In this document: piece by piece, positions 35,810-49,174 of the stretch
Numbering within the stretch: position 1 is the first letter of the stretch
Layout of the letters: each line of letters starts with the position of its first letter
Source of the DNA: Cannabis sativa
Taxonomy: Eukaryota > Streptophyta > Magnoliopsida > Rosales > Cannabaceae
Assembly (NCBI RefSeq): GCF_029168945.1
Contig: NC_083601.1
Coordinates: 72,467,595-72,531,594 of the forward strand
DNA: 64,000 bases
Direction of reading: 5' to 3'
Program-made: the position numbers and the translations under genes
The notes under the pieces: model-generated
Database searches by the model: none
Seen by the model: the letters and a program-made list of their open reading frames with translations, nothing else
What the model was told of the DNA's origin: nothing

Positions 35810-38480
35810 TTTTTCGTTTTTCTTCGATTTTTCATGCTATTTCATGGATTTAACTTCCGATTTTTTGTGTAGTTTTGTATTTAGACATTTACTATTCCTA
35901 TTTCAATTCTAAATATCATAATTAAATTAATTAATATTTTTTTTAATTTAATTCATGATATTAATTTAATTTGAATTTGAAAATAGTAAATATCTATCTT
36001 TTTGCTTAATTATCAATCTTATTTTTAAATTTGATTATATCTTATCTTATTTTTAAATTTAAGGTCAGATATTAAATTTTTTAAATTAAATACTTTTTTA
36101 AATAATTTGACCTTATTTAAATTTAAAATAAGATAACTATAATCATGTAATTTTAAATAGATGTAAGATATTTTGCTAACTTTTAAATTTTGTTATTTTA
36201 TTTATTTAAATTAAATCATAAAATATAAAAAAGATATTTATTTATCTTTTTTATTTTTATTTAATTTTTATTTATAAAATAATATTAAATTTTAAAAGTA
36301 GTTAGCAAATTTTGAAATGATATTTAGGTTAGTTGAAACCTAATTTTTTAAAATTGTAGGTTTAATTTTAAATATTATTTTATTAATTTCGAAAATATTT
36401 AAATTTTGTTTTATTTTATTATTTTTCAAAAATAATTTTTTTTATTTAATTAATTTTTCGAAATTATTTATTTAAAATTAAATAAATCCTACATCCAACT
36501 ATCCAGCTAACCTTGTTGCAGGAGTATATGTTTTAGCTTGTTTGTAAGTTTTTAAAACATATTATTGCTTGACTGCAAATAGCCATGGTTAACTTGTTGA
36601 CAGATCCAAGGATCTGATTTTAACTCATGGCTCCCTTGGTCAAGTAAATAATTTGTAACAGGTATATTTACAATCTTCTTTCATCTGTGTATGACCTAGC
36701 AACATGATAGGATCCATCCAAATTGTGTGCCTGTGTGAGCCTATGTGTTTAATTTTATTATAGATGCATATAGGTTGTTGTTGCTAGATAAAATATCATA
36801 GTTTTTGATAGATTTTATTTAGGCCCATTTAGTTTTTGGGCCTATTCAATTAATAACAGTTGTTCATTTTAAGATTAAATTCCTCTTTTTTGGGCCTTGT
36901 ATGAGAGTTGGGAGCCATAGTAGTGGGTACGACATACTGAACCCAACACCTCCTCACATGAACCACCCCAATTGTGAAGGCCCATTTGCCTGATTTGAAT
37001 AACTGTACTAGGTTAATTAAATTAGTTTAACCTAATAAAATTGATTAGCAACATAATTAATTTCATTTATTTTGAAATTAATTTAAGAAAACCATAGTTT
37101 AAAGAATTTTTTATTCTAAGCTAAACTATATGTATTTTCTTGTATTTAATTAAATATAGAATTATAACCATCTAGATTCTTTCTGAAGCTTAATTTAAAT
37201 TTTTCATTAAATATTCCTATTTAAGTTTATATTTAGTTATCTCTAACTAATTAACTTAAATCTGAATATCTTTTGGATTTAAAATTTCAAAATTAAGTTG
37301 AGGAATTTTAGGAATTGGTTATTAAGATTCTTTAGATATTTTTTTTAAGTTGATATTTTTTCAAATATTAACTTCAAATGGAATATTTTCAAATTAAGTG
37401 GTTACAACTTAATTTTTGATATTTAATTAAATTTAAATTTAAAAATATTTAAGTTCTAGATTTTTTCTAATACAACTTAAATTAGATATTTTTTCAAATT
37501 TTGTGGAAAAGATACTTAGTCAAATAAGATATTTTCTAGATAATTATTTCTAGACTACTTATTATTTCTAATATTAAATAGGAAAATATTATACATTGTG
37601 AAATTAATTATTTAAATAATTAATTTGGTACAATTTATTTTAAGTATATTTTTTCCTAGTATTAAACTAGAGATTAATAATTAAGCCTTCTCTACACTTA
37701 ATTATCTATTTCTTGAATTTAATACATTTAATTAAATTGAAAATTAAATATCTAAGTTGATTTTCATCATGATACTTAAATATTTCTTTTTTATGACACT
37801 TAATTAAATTGAAAATTATTTTTAGTTGAAATTTATTTTTTCAACTAAATTTAAATAATTTTCAAAATATATTTTTTTTCTTTAATTTATTAATCAATTT
37901 TCAAAATTGCATTTCATAATGCGAGATGATTTTGAATTTATCTTGAAAAATAGATTAAGCTGTAAATTAATTATTTATTTTAATTAATTCTTGGACCAAC
38001 TTAAATCAATGATTTTTTCATTTACTGATTAATTTAAAATAAATGAATTAAAGTATATTATTAGAAATTGAATTAATTAGTCAAAGGAAAATCTAGATAG
38101 GTGATATTTTTGCTTGAAGTATTTTTCTAAGTAATTATTATTTAAGTATTTTGAAAAACATAAAGTTTTTATACTTTCTTTTTCTAAATACAATAAATAT
38201 ATTCTCATGAAAATTTATTTTGAGTTGCAAATTAATTTAAATTAATACAACTTAAATAATTTTCTTAATATTTACGTATCAAAATTACTACTGAGATGGA
38301 AATAATTCAATTTATTTCAATCACCATCTAAGTATAATTTTATAAATATTAAATTAAATTCTAATTTAGAATTTTAATTCTAAATTCGATATTTAATGAA
38401 TATATTTTATTATAAATAATAATGAAAATACATTTTGAAGAATGAGCTTTATTATTAAGATATTCGATCTCCATTGTTAG
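35810..38480 (+). other. A+T-rich non-coding leader of copy E
   Basis: Homologous to 23600-26180 in B, 14500-17330 in D (inverted) and 60820-63560 in G. It has no ORF. The GTGGGTACGACATAC island is at 36925-36970. The Helitron in copy A was inserted at the site equivalent to 38032/38033. Confidence 0.7.
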
Positions 38481-38489
38481 TTTTACATA

Positions 38490-39520
38490 GCGTTTGTTTT
38501 AGTGAGTAATCCTCCCTAATGGAGGAACGTTCATTAGCAATTTCGCACCGTTTAATCTCGAAAGAAAAGTAGTTTGTAAGTGTTTTATTTGGTATGGATC
38601 ACCCTAATGGTGGCGACCATATTTGACTTACAAAATATGAAATAATGGTAGAAGCTCATAAGATAGAATTGCCTTGACTCTCGCCTAAACAGGACAACGC
38701 TGAATTCCAATCTTGATCGAATAAAAGGTTGCTAGAATGTTTAACATTTTAGATGAGCTGACAACTCTATTCAATGGATGGTAGCTTTGACTCTCGCCTA
38801 AACGGGACACTGATATCAGTTTGTTGAAAACCTTGGAAATTATTTAGGATTGTATGTTTAAGTATTTTCACTTGTCATTCCTACTTTCTATATGTTTAAT
38901 AATATCTGAATTGTGTATGAAGTTATATTGAACCATGTTATTTTCTGTTATTAAATTGTAGTTTAATTTCGAATCTTCATTGTTGGTCTAACTTGGTTTG
39001 TTTATCTAGTGAGATAAATCCCTAATGGATTTTCACCATTAGACATACATAATAGTGTTAGATCTCGAAAGATAAATATTGTATATGCAACATCTAGCTG
39101 TTCATCAATTGATGACACCTTAGACTAGTATTTTTACAATATGAAACAAGAAGATTGTGTAAATAACATTACTTTGACTCTCGTTAATCGAAGCATCGTT
39201 GGATTCTTATTTATAAATAAAATTATCCTAATTCCTCTTAGCTTATTCATTTCGAATTAGCTCAATAACATATCATTGGATGAATGGTCTATAAATCATT
39301 TAATATCATTCTATTAAGAAATTAAACGACACTTTTGATTATATATTCCCGAAATTCTATCCCAAAATGATATAAATCCTCAATCTTAGAAATCTCCTAC
39401 TTGAATGGAAAATCAGACTTAGAGTTAAATTAGTAGTGGTGGTCCAAGAAAGAATTACTCATATATTTGGTATAAATTTAAGTCTTTGACTTTAATTTTA
39501 GATTCCAAACAGAAATTTTT
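38490..39520 (+). repeat. Duplicated hairpin modules of copy E leader
   Basis: Equivalent to 721-1790 in A. Hairpins lie at 38511-38525 (CCTCC-CTAAT-GGAGG), 38600-38612 (CACC-CTAAT-GGTG) and 39016-39032 (AAATCC-CTAAT-GGATTT), with TTTATCT-AGTG-AGATAAA just before the last. The loop of that last one differs from copy A (AATG) while its stem is unchanged. Confidence 0.65.
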
Positions 39521-39822
39521 CTTATATTTCTAATTTCAGGATGCAATACAGTTACACCTTCACAAGTGTTTAATATCTATCTTCTATCAATGGATGCAAA
39601 CTGTATGGCATATGAGTTTAGTATTTTGTGACCAGGATCCACTTACACTATTCTAAGAACTGTTTCATGTAACTAAACCTAAGTCATCAAAAAGACACAA
39701 CCACATTTTTATTAATCTATGGCATTTGTATCTTGTTCATAGTGGTTTTGACAAGATCAATCTCTGCAAAGAGTTAATATGCCTACATCCACTGAAAGTT
39801 GTTCATCTCATTCGTAGATGGA

Positions 39823-39827
39823 TGTAC
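39823..39827 (+). other. Target-site duplication of gypsy J, left
   Basis: TGTAC directly before the LTR. The right copy is at 47361-47365. Copy A shows the empty site as GATGGATGTACATTCAG (near 2101-2117), confirming the 5-bp duplication. Confidence 0.95.
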
Positions 39828-41102
39828 TGTAACGCCCTAATGCTAAGGCACGCTACAGTGCTTTTTCAATTATTGTGCAATCTTTGCTAATCAAAGAAAT
39901 TTCTCAAAAAACGTGTCAAATTAAAACTTTTTCTTTAAATATTAAACTTTGTAATATAATATAATATTTACAAATTTTCAGGTCGCACAGCGACTTTCAA
40001 AATACAACTCCCAGATGTCCCGAGACCGAACACTCCAGGTCGCGCTGCTTGACATGTACAATCTCACCCGAGCTCAGGTTCATTCTTGTTCAGCCGTCGC
40101 CTTTCCTTTACCTACACATGGAAGCAGAAACTGTGAGTCAACAGACTCAGTAAGAAATGCATATAACATACCATATAATTTCTGACCTGTAAATAGGCGC
40201 CCATACACCTATTTACAGAGCTTAACAGATGAATATGAACGTTCAATACCAGGGTACAACCACTATACCACATACATATCGTACCTCACTGTACGAGTGT
40301 TGGTAGGGTTTACCCCGATCACTGAGTAAAACTGAGTGATGTACCACACACCTTAGCATTTTCCCATGCTTGTGTTGGTATCACTGTATCGTACTCACAA
40401 TCACAATAATCACTATACCAATGCACTCTATAACTTATTCATACAAGTGTTGGTAGTGCTTAACATAATTCAAGCATGCATATATAAACACATATACACA
40501 CATTCAGATAATCACATCATACATTATACACAGTTCTTACCTGTTTTCCGAATTCAAGTGTGCTGGTCGACCTGAACGGAATTCACGTGCTAGATGGATG
40601 CCCTAATCACAATAATAGCAACACAAATGAGTGACTCGCTAAATCACTTTTCGGGACTTAAACTTGAAACTAAAAGTTTCCCTATCGATAAACCTCATGG
40701 CAATACCCTAAATATCTCAAAATTGGCCAATACTACGGTATTTCTAAAGCTAGGGGTAAAATGGTCAAAATCCATAATCCCGCTCAATCACGATAATTTA
40801 TTTTCTCTAAATTATTTCCCACTATGAAATAGGGTTCTAAACTTACCCATGTGATCAATCTAGCCATCCATCGCATTTTCCGTTGTCGCCGAGCAAAAAT
40901 TACAAAATTAACATATTTCACATATAAGCTAAATAATACCCCTAGAGTTTAATAAAATCTCCGGAATTGAGAAATTATAACTCTAATATTTATTTCTAAA
41001 TATTGGGGTCCACAATTTAAATTAATTCACAAATAATAATAAAATAATAAAAATTAGTGCTAATTGCCTTTACTAATCCATATTACTAGAGCGGTCATTA
41101 CA
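39828..41102 (-). repeat. 3' LTR of gypsy J (1275 bp)
   Basis: Reads TGTAACGCCC...GGTCATTACA on the + strand. It is nearly identical to 46020-47360 except for a 66-base segment missing here near 39975. Short open frames inside it (40366-40575, 40594-40827) recur in the other LTR simply because the LTRs are alike. Confidence 0.95.
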
Positions 41103-41113
41103 ATTATCCCCCC
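41103..41113 (-). other. Polypurine tract of gypsy J
   Basis: GGGGGGATAAT on the minus strand directly precedes the 3' LTR. It would prime plus-strand DNA synthesis. It overlaps the stop codon that closes the polyprotein frame. Confidence 0.8.
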
Positions 41114-44100
41114 GTTAAAAGGATTTCGTCCCCGAAATCTAACCTGAATAGCTCTGGATGTTGAGTCCTCATATCTGACTCCAATTCCCAGGTGGCTTCT
41201 TCCACCTTACTGTTCCTCCAGAGCACCTTAACCAGTGCAATAGTCTAGTTTCGAAGAACTTTCTCTTTTCTATCCAAAATCTGAACAGGTTGCTCTTCAT
41301 AGGATAAGTCTGGTTGTAGTTCAAGGGCTTCATAACTCAAGACATGAGTCGGGTCCGACACGTATTTCCTTAACATAGAAATGTGAAATACGTCATGAAC
41401 AGCCGATAATGCTGGTGGCAAGGCTAGCCGATATGCTACCTGCCCCACCTTCTCGAGTATCTGAAATGGCCCAATGAACCTAGGGCTTAGCTTACCCTTC
41501 TTCCCGAAGCGCCTAATACCCTTCATTGGTGAAACCCGTAGGAAAACATGTTCCCCTGCCTGAAATGTAACATCTCTGCGCTTCGGATCAGCATAACTTT
41601 TCTGCCTGCTTTGAGAAGCGAGCATCCGAGCCTTGATCCTATCAATAGCTTCATTGGTCCTCTGCACTAACTCTGGACCCAGGTACTTCCTTTCTCCTAT
41701 CTCGTCCCAATGAATAGGAGAACGACATTTTCTACCATATAACATCTCATAGGGAGCCATCCTTATTGTACTTTGGTAGCTGTGGTTGTAGGAGAATTCA
41801 ATTAAAGGCAAGTACTTACTCCATGAACCCTCAAAGTCCATGACACAGGCTCGCAGTAAGTCTTCTAAAATCTGGATAGTTCTTTCTGACTGACCATCAG
41901 TCTGAGGGTGAAAGGCTGTACTAAACTTTAACTTGGTACCCATAGCCTTCTGAAGACTCACCCAAAACTTCGATGTGAACTTTGGATCCCTATCTGACAC
42001 AATAGATTTAGGGGCTCCATGGAGACGAACTATCTCCTTCACATACAATTCAGCATACTGATCCACTGAATATGTAACTTTCACTGGTAGAAGTAGAAAG
42101 TGAGCCAATTTTGTGAATCTCTCCACGATGACCCATGCTGAATCATACATTCCCATAGTTCTAGGCAAACGAGTTACAAAGTCCATTGCAATGTCCTCCC
42201 ACTTCCATTCTGGAAGGACTAAAGGTTGCAATAACCCTGCCGGCCTCTGATGTTCAGCCTTAATCTGCTGGCAGGTTAAGCACTTGGACACATAATCCAC
42301 CACATCTCTTTTAATCCCATACCACCAGAAGTAGGGTTTCAAATCCTGATACATCTTGGTGGTTCCCGGATGCAACGAATAAGGCGTGGTGTGAGCTTCA
42401 TCCAGTATTTCTTTCTTAAGCTCATCAACACTAGGAACACAAACTCGAGCTTTATATAACAACATTCCACTGCTCGAGACTGAAAAGCCTCTAGGCCGAC
42501 CAGCCACTACTTCGTCTCAAACTTTAACTAGCTCGGGATCTTCCAGTTGTGCCTTTCTGATTCTCTCCAACAGATCAGATTGGAGTGTTAAATTATGTAG
42601 TTTCCCGACCACGAATTCAATTCCTGCACTAATCATTTCCGAGGCTAGTTGAGGGGCTATCATAACAGTAGTACACACTTGACCGGGACCTTTTCTGCTT
42701 AAAGCATCGGCCACAACATTGGCTTTCCCGAGGTGATACAGTATTTCACAATCGTAGTCTTTAACTAACTCCAACCACCTTCTCTGCCTCATATTCAGAT
42801 CTTTCTGGGTGAAAAAGTATTTGAGATTTTTATGATCAGTATAAATCTCACACTTTTCACCGTAAAGATAATGTCGCCATATCTTTAAAGCAAAAACTAC
42901 AGCAGCGAGCTCTAAATCATGAGTTGGGTAACGCTGTTCATAATCCTTCAATTGACGATAGGCATAGGCTATGACTCTGTCAGCTTGCATCAGAACACAT
43001 CCCAAACCCTGTCTGGATGCATCACAATAAACAACAAATTTTTCTTGATCTGATGGCAAAGCTAACACCGGAGGTGTTATCAAACGTTGCTTCAACTCCT
43101 AAAAACTTGTTTCACACTTATCTGACCACACAAATCTCTGATTTTTCTTAGTCAATTCGGTTAGGGGCATAGAAAGTTTAGAAAATCCTTCGACGAAATG
43201 CCGATAATACCCTGCTAACCCGAGAAAACTTCGAACTTCCGTCACAGACTTGGGCCTCGGCCAATTTTTCACTGATTCTATCTTATTTGGATCAACCATA
43301 ATTCCATTCTTCCCAACAATATGACCTAGAAAGGACACCTCAGACAACCAGAATTCGCACTTTTTGAACTTTGCATACAGTTTGTGATCCCTAAGTCGCT
43401 GTAATACCATTCGAAGATGATGCTCGTGCTCCTCTTCTGACTGAGAGTATACAAGAATGTCATCAATAAACACTATAACGCAGTTATCGAGGAAATCCTT
43501 GAATACCCTATTCATGAGCTCCATAAATGCTGCAGGAGCATTAGTCAATCCGAACGACGTTACCAGAAACTCATAGTGCCCATATCTGGTTCTAAAAGCA
43601 GTCTTCGGTATGTCCTCCTCCCGAATTCTGAGTTGATGATAACCAGACCGTAAATCAATCTTCGAAAACACTGTCTTTCCCTGAAGCTGATCGAACAGAT
43701 CATCGATCTTGGGCAACGGGTACTTGTTCTTAATCGCTAGCTTGTTTAATTCCCGATAATCAATACACATTCTGAGGGAACCATCTTTCTTTTTCACAAA
43801 AAGAACCGGAGCTCCCCAGGGCGACACACTGGGTCGAATAAACCCAATGTCAAGCATCCCCTGAAGTTGTAACTTAAGCTCCTTGAGTTCCGCTGGAGCC
43901 ATCCTATATGGAGCTTTAGAAACACGTTCGACTCCAGGTGCCAAATCAATTACAAAGTTAATCTCTCGCTGTGGCGGCAATCCCAGCAACTCCTCGGGAA
44001 ACACATCAAGAAAATCTTTCACCACCCGGACTACCTCAGGCCCAAATGTTTTAGGTCTGCTGGAGTCAAACACCACCACTAGAAATCCTACACAACCATT

Positions 44101-45741
44101 GCATAGTAAATCCCTAGCCCTCAGCACAGAAATAACCGGGATCCGAGACCCCTGAACTGATCCGACATAAACAAATGGATCTTCACCTTCCGGCTGAAAA
44201 GTCACCATTTTACGCCTACAATCTATACTGGCTAAATACTTGGATAGGAAATCCATTCCCAGTATAATATCAAACTCAATTAATTTCAATTCTATGAGGT
44301 CAGTACTCAATTCCCTATCTTGGATCCTAATCGGCATAGACCTAATGCGCCTATTAGAGATAACCAATTCCCCGCTAGGCATTAGGGTTCCAAACCCTCT
44401 TTCTAAAATATCACAAGGCCTACCCAAAAGGTCAATTACTCTTGTAGCCACATATGAACGTGTAGCTCCCGAGTCAAATAATACTCTAAATAACAAGTTG
44501 TTGACGGGAAGCTGACCTGTCACAACAGAAGGACTGGCTGCAGCATCAGCTTGGGTAATGGCAAACACACGAGCAGGAACCGGTTTCACCTCAGCTTTCG
44601 GCTCCTCTTTCTTTGCCTGGGGGAAATATTTCTTGAAATGCCCCACCATGCCACACAGAAAGCATGTCTTCCGGTTACACTCTCCCGGATGATGTTTCTT
44701 GCACCGTGGACACTCAGGGTAAGAGTAACCCTGGCGTCCTCCTCTGCCTTGGTTCCCACGGAACCGCTTGCTTTGCCCCGAGCCACCAGAAGCTGGAACA
44801 ACTTTTCTTTTCTACTCAGTGGTGGAGTCACCACCATCCCTACCATAAACAGGAGTAGGAACAGTGGGGGTTCCACCAACACTCGGAGTCACCCGGGGCT
44901 CCTGAAGGAATTTCACTGCACCCTCGGCTCTCAAAGCCTTCTCAACCATCTCTGCATATGTGGTTGCTTCAGTAGTAGTAATAACTAGATCATGCCGAAT
45001 CTTTGCACTCAAACCCGCTAAATATTTTTCTTTCTTACTGAAGTCGGTTGGGACAATTCCCGCTGCCAACTTCGCCATACGGTCAAACTTGGTCGTATAT
45101 TCTGTAACCGACATTCCTTCAGTTTGAACTAGATCAGTAAACTCTTTCCGCTTTGCACTGCGGACTGCTTCATTGTAATACTTGGAGTTAAATAACTCCT
45201 TGAATTCTTCCCAGGTCATCAGCGTGACGTCTCGAGTGAGGGTTATCAACTCCCACCACACGAGAGCGTCTTCCTGAAATTGGAAAGTGGCGCAGGTCAC
45301 CCGGTCATTTCCAACCACTCCCATAAAATTGAGGATGCGTTCAATCACTGAAAGCCACTGCTCGGCCTTCATCACATCAGGGCCTCCCAGAAACACTGGA
45401 GGTGCCTGTTTCTGGAATCTTTCATACAACGACTCCATACGGTTGCCAGCAACAGGTTGTTCTGCTGGCACCGCAGGAACTGCAACGGCCTGAACCACTT
45501 GAGGAGGCACCGCAGGAGGACCCTGCTGCCTCAATCTTTGGATCTCTTCATCTTGCTGGCGGATTCTATCTTGCATCTCAGCAAATCTTTGCTCCCAATC
45601 AGGAGGAGCTTGAGGTGGATTTACAGGGCGACCACCCTGAGCTCTGCCACGGCCACGGCCACGAGGATTTTGAGGATTCCCCTGACCGCCTCCGGTCTCA
45701 ACCATGCCACCCTGACTTCTTATATTTCGCGGGGCGTCCAT
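41104..45741 (-). pseudogene. Gypsy J Gag-Pol polyprotein, single frame with four stops
   Basis: From ATG 45741 one frame of about 1,545 codons runs to TAA at 41104 with no frameshift. Domains in order: Gag core (LYERFQKQAPPVFLGG) and a zinc knuckle [14 protein letters not shown] whose last Cys is Phe (near 44640-44680); protease DSGA (44464-44475); RT with FIDD (43459-43470); RNase H ([19 protein letters not shown]); integrase with an HHCC finger and D,D35E residues at 41992-41994 and 41884-41886; GPF module; chromodomain-like tail. Nonsense codons are TAG 44812-44814, TAG 43099-43101, TGA 42517-42519 and TAG 41245-41247. The stops and the broken knuckle argue against activity. The protein would make the particle, copy the RNA and integrate the DNA. 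Confidence 0.93.
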
Positions 45742-46005
45742 TTAATAGGACTTAGCCTGCGAATCGATAAGCCAGGTAGGTTAGACAGCGATCAAAACTT
45801 AACACCGCTCTTTAAAGACTTAAAAGGCAACACACTTTTTTTTTTTATAAATAATTAATTAAAATCTAATATGCTTCCTAACATGCTTTCACATTCACAT
45901 TTATTAAAGTGCTAAACAAGTACGGGCTTACTGAACCGTGAACCGAGCATTCTCTGATGAAGATTGTACATGTCTTAGCAAGCTTCGGTAGACAAACCTG
46001 GCGGG

Positions 46006-46015
46006 TCTGATACCA
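46006..46015 (-). other. Primer-binding site of gypsy J
   Basis: TGGTATCAGA on the minus strand, four bases inside the 5' LTR, matching ten bases of the initiator-tRNA-Met site. The next bases (CCCGC) do not match. Confidence 0.8.
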
Positions 46016-46019
46016 AAAT

Positions 46020-47360
46020 TGTAACGCCCTAATGCTAAGGCACGCTACAGTACTTTTTCAATTATTGTGCAATCTTTGCTAATCAAAGAAATTTCTCGAA
46101 AAACGTGTCAAATTAAAACTTTTGCTTTAAATATTAAACTTTGTAATATAATATAATATTTACAAATTTCGGGATCCCGATTTCAAACTTTGTAAAATTT
46201 ACTGTTCAAACTTTACATTTCAAAATACATATTTTTCAGGTCGCGCAGCGACTTTCAAAATACAACTCCCAGATGTCCCGAGACCGAACACTCCAGGTCG
46301 CGCTGCTTGACATGTACAATCTCACCCGAGCTCAGGTTCATTCTTGTTCAACCTTCGCCTTTCCTTTACCTACACATGGAAGCAGAAACTCTGAGTCAAC
46401 AGACTCAGTAAGAAATGCATATAACATACCATATAATTTCTGACCTGTAAATTGGCGCCCATACACCTATTTACAGAGCTTAACAGATGAATATGAACGT
46501 TCAATACCAGGGTACAACCACTATACCACATACACATCGTACCTCACTGTACGAGTGTTGGTAGGGTTTACCCCGATCACTGAGTAACACTGAGTGATGT
46601 ACCACACACCTTAGCATTTTCCCATGCTTGTGTTGGTATCACTGTATCGTACTCACAATCACAATAATCACTATACCAATGCACTCTATAACTTATTCAT
46701 AAAAGTGTTGGTAGTGATTAACATAATTCAAGCATGCATATATAAACACATATACACACATTCAGATAATCACATCATACATTATACACAGTTCTTACCT
46801 GTTTTCCGAATTCAAGTGTGCTGGCCGACCTGAACGGAATTCACGTGCTAGATGGATGCCCTAATCACAATAATAGCAACACAGATGAGTGACTCGCTAA
46901 ATCACTTTTCGGGACTTAAACTTGAAACTAAAAGTTTCCCTATCGATAAACCTCATGGCAATACCCTAAATATCTCAAAATTGGCCAAAACTAGGGTATT
47001 TCTAAAGCTAGGGGTAAAATGGTCAAAATCCATAACCCCGCTCAATCCTGATAATTTATTTTCTCTAAATTATTTCCCACTATGAAATAGGGTTCTAAAC
47101 TTACCCATGTGATCAATCTAGCCATCCATCGCATTTTCCGTTGTCGCCGAGCAAAAATTACAAAATTAACATATTTCACATATAAGCTAAATAATACCCC
47201 TAGAGTTTAATAAAATCTCCAGAATTGAAAAATTATAACTCTAATATTTATTTCTAAATATTGGGGTCCACAATTTAAATTAATTCACAAATAATAATAA
47301 AATAATAAAAATTAGTGCTAATTGCCTTTACTAATCCATATTACTAGAGCGGTCATTACA
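46020..47360 (-). repeat. 5' LTR of gypsy J (1341 bp)
   Basis: Carries a 66-base segment (about 46170-46235) absent from the 3' LTR, including the palindrome CGGGATCCCG at 46170-46179. Otherwise I see only scattered single-base differences. Confidence 0.95.
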
Positions 47361-49174
47361 TGTACATTCAGAGGTGGATATGAGTTTTTCATTGTATTCT
47401 TAAAAAGATCACTCTAGATTATACCATATGCAAAGAAATTTGAAATGTTTGAAAAATTTCATAAATTTCTAGCAATGGTTAAAACCATTAAGGTAAGTGG
47501 TTAAAGATCTTGCGAACTGATAGGGGTGGAGAAATAGTTAGTAGATATGCAGTTCAAAGATCATTAAATTGATTTTTGAATTATATCCAAACTTACCTCC
47601 CCAGAAATTTCGATTTGCATATTGATAATTAGTTACTAGTTGTTGCCTAAGACCTTCTATGGTAATACAATTTCAGAATGATGTAATGGTTGTGTACTTA
47701 ATGTAAATCATTACTAGATTCATGGATGACCTAATCAAAATCTTAAGAAAAGCTAGAACTGTTAACCATGGTTTGCATGTTTGTTAGCTATTCTAAGTGA
47801 TTAGGGGTGGACCATCTTATAGTCAATAGATAAGAAAGTGTTTGTTTAAAAAAATACTACTTTTCTAAGAAAATGACTAAGTCTGGAAATAAAGTAGCAA
47901 ATAAAGGAGATATTTATTTCTTGATTCCAAAAGTGTTCTATCATCTTATTTGACATATGATGATCCCACTGCCTCTGTTGTCTGGTCACAACCGAAGATA
48001 TCAATACCATTTAGTTTTCTTAGACATAATTCACGGTACCTTGTCGTAGTGGGAGAGTTTCTAGGAACTCACCTTCTTATGACTTGGAAGACACTAGTGA
48101 TTAAAATCCATTGTGAGTTTAAACAAGTAATGGATTGTCAAGATAAGAAACTAAGAAGAAAGCCAAGAGAACTATAGTTTGATCCATTCACATGGAGTAA
48201 CCTAAAGTTTTCTATTACAAGGACATAAAATGAAATTTTCGTTAATAAGTCTATTCAATGGACTTAACAAAACTTCATGTTCCTAGTATTATAGGTTTGA
48301 GTTTATCTAAACCTATGGCTTGTGGTATACCTGGTAATTACTTACTCTAATGCAAGCAACTTACTTTAGTAAGATGCTGAAGCATTTTCTTTCTAATGGC
48401 AATCTATTGAAGCTTCTCGACTTCTAGGTATAGATTTTATTTATCTAAGGAAAAGTCTCAACTATTCCGGAAAAGATAAAGTCATGAAAGAATTTCTTAA
48501 ATCAACAGTGAGAGGTCTCAGATATGCTTTAGTATGCCTTAGACCAGACACCTGCTGTTGAGTGGGAGTAATGAGTAGGTATCAGATTAATCCAGGAGAA
48601 GAACATTGGAAGACAATCAAGTAAATCTTAAGATTAAGAAGAGGAACTATATGTTAGTCAATAAGGGTGTTAAAACTCTTAGACTACACCACATCAGATT
48701 TTGAAATTTGCCTTTGTGCTAGAAAATCTTTCTGATAAGATCGTGATTACTCTGGGGGTGGAATAGTGATTTTCGAGAAGTGTAAAAACCTATCTGAAGT
48801 CTCTAGGTCTACCAGAAAGGGACTGAATGTTAAAGTTGCAGGAAAGGTACTTATTCAGTCTAAGGAAAGTTCTATACATCTTTGGTACCATTCCAAATTG
48901 CCTAAACTACTAGTGTTAATTTCTTGATTAACCAAAAGTAGTTGCCAAAGGTATAGAATCCAGTATCCCAAAAAGAGTAGACATTTAGAGAGGAATACAC
49001 ATTATCAATGATTTTGTGATTAAGGAAGAGTAATGGTGGAGAAAAGGTTGTGTTTAATTCAACCTTTCAGATCCTATTACGAGGAGTTTACTACTACTAC
49101 ACTTGATTTGTATATCAAGTTGTTGAGATTATTTGAAATGCACATTTTGTTTTATATTAGTGCAAGTGGGAGTT
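47361..49174 (+). pseudogene. Eroded copia pol of copy E, resuming after gypsy J
   Basis: TGTAC (47361-47365) restores the copia E sequence. Traces: GGYE-FF start near 47374, DRGGE at 47519-47533, a 75-codon open stretch at 47950-48177 matching that in copy A, and an RNase H RPD/SRYQINPGEEHW segment near 48540-48625. The frame is closed by many stops and shifts. The polypurine tract AAGTGGGAG precedes the LTR at 49175. Confidence 0.7.

Larger units (their letters stand above)
39828..47360 (-). mobile_element. Ty3/gypsy chromovirus-type element J, complete, minus strand
   Basis: A 7,533-bp element with LTRs 39828-41102 and 46020-47360, TSD TGTAC, a tRNA-Met primer-binding site (46006-46015), a polypurine tract (41103-41113) and one long polyprotein frame (41104-45741). 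It lies in the eroded integrase region of copia E and is the innermost layer of the stack. It shares domain order and much sequence with gypsy I but has different LTRs. Confidence 0.96.

Noticed and set aside
35593..35853. Two ORFs (77 and 86 codons) in the copy E GC island
   Set aside because: Same reason: opposite strands overlap over the structured island and no protein family is recognisable.
40366..40827. Short ORFs repeated at 40366-40827 and 46624-47085
   Set aside because: They are repeated only because they lie in the two LTRs of gypsy J. They run antisense to the element and resemble no known protein.
43883..45858. Plus-strand ORFs up to 145 codons across gypsy J
   Set aside because: They are shadows of the minus-strand Gag-Pol frame, whose domains are clear.
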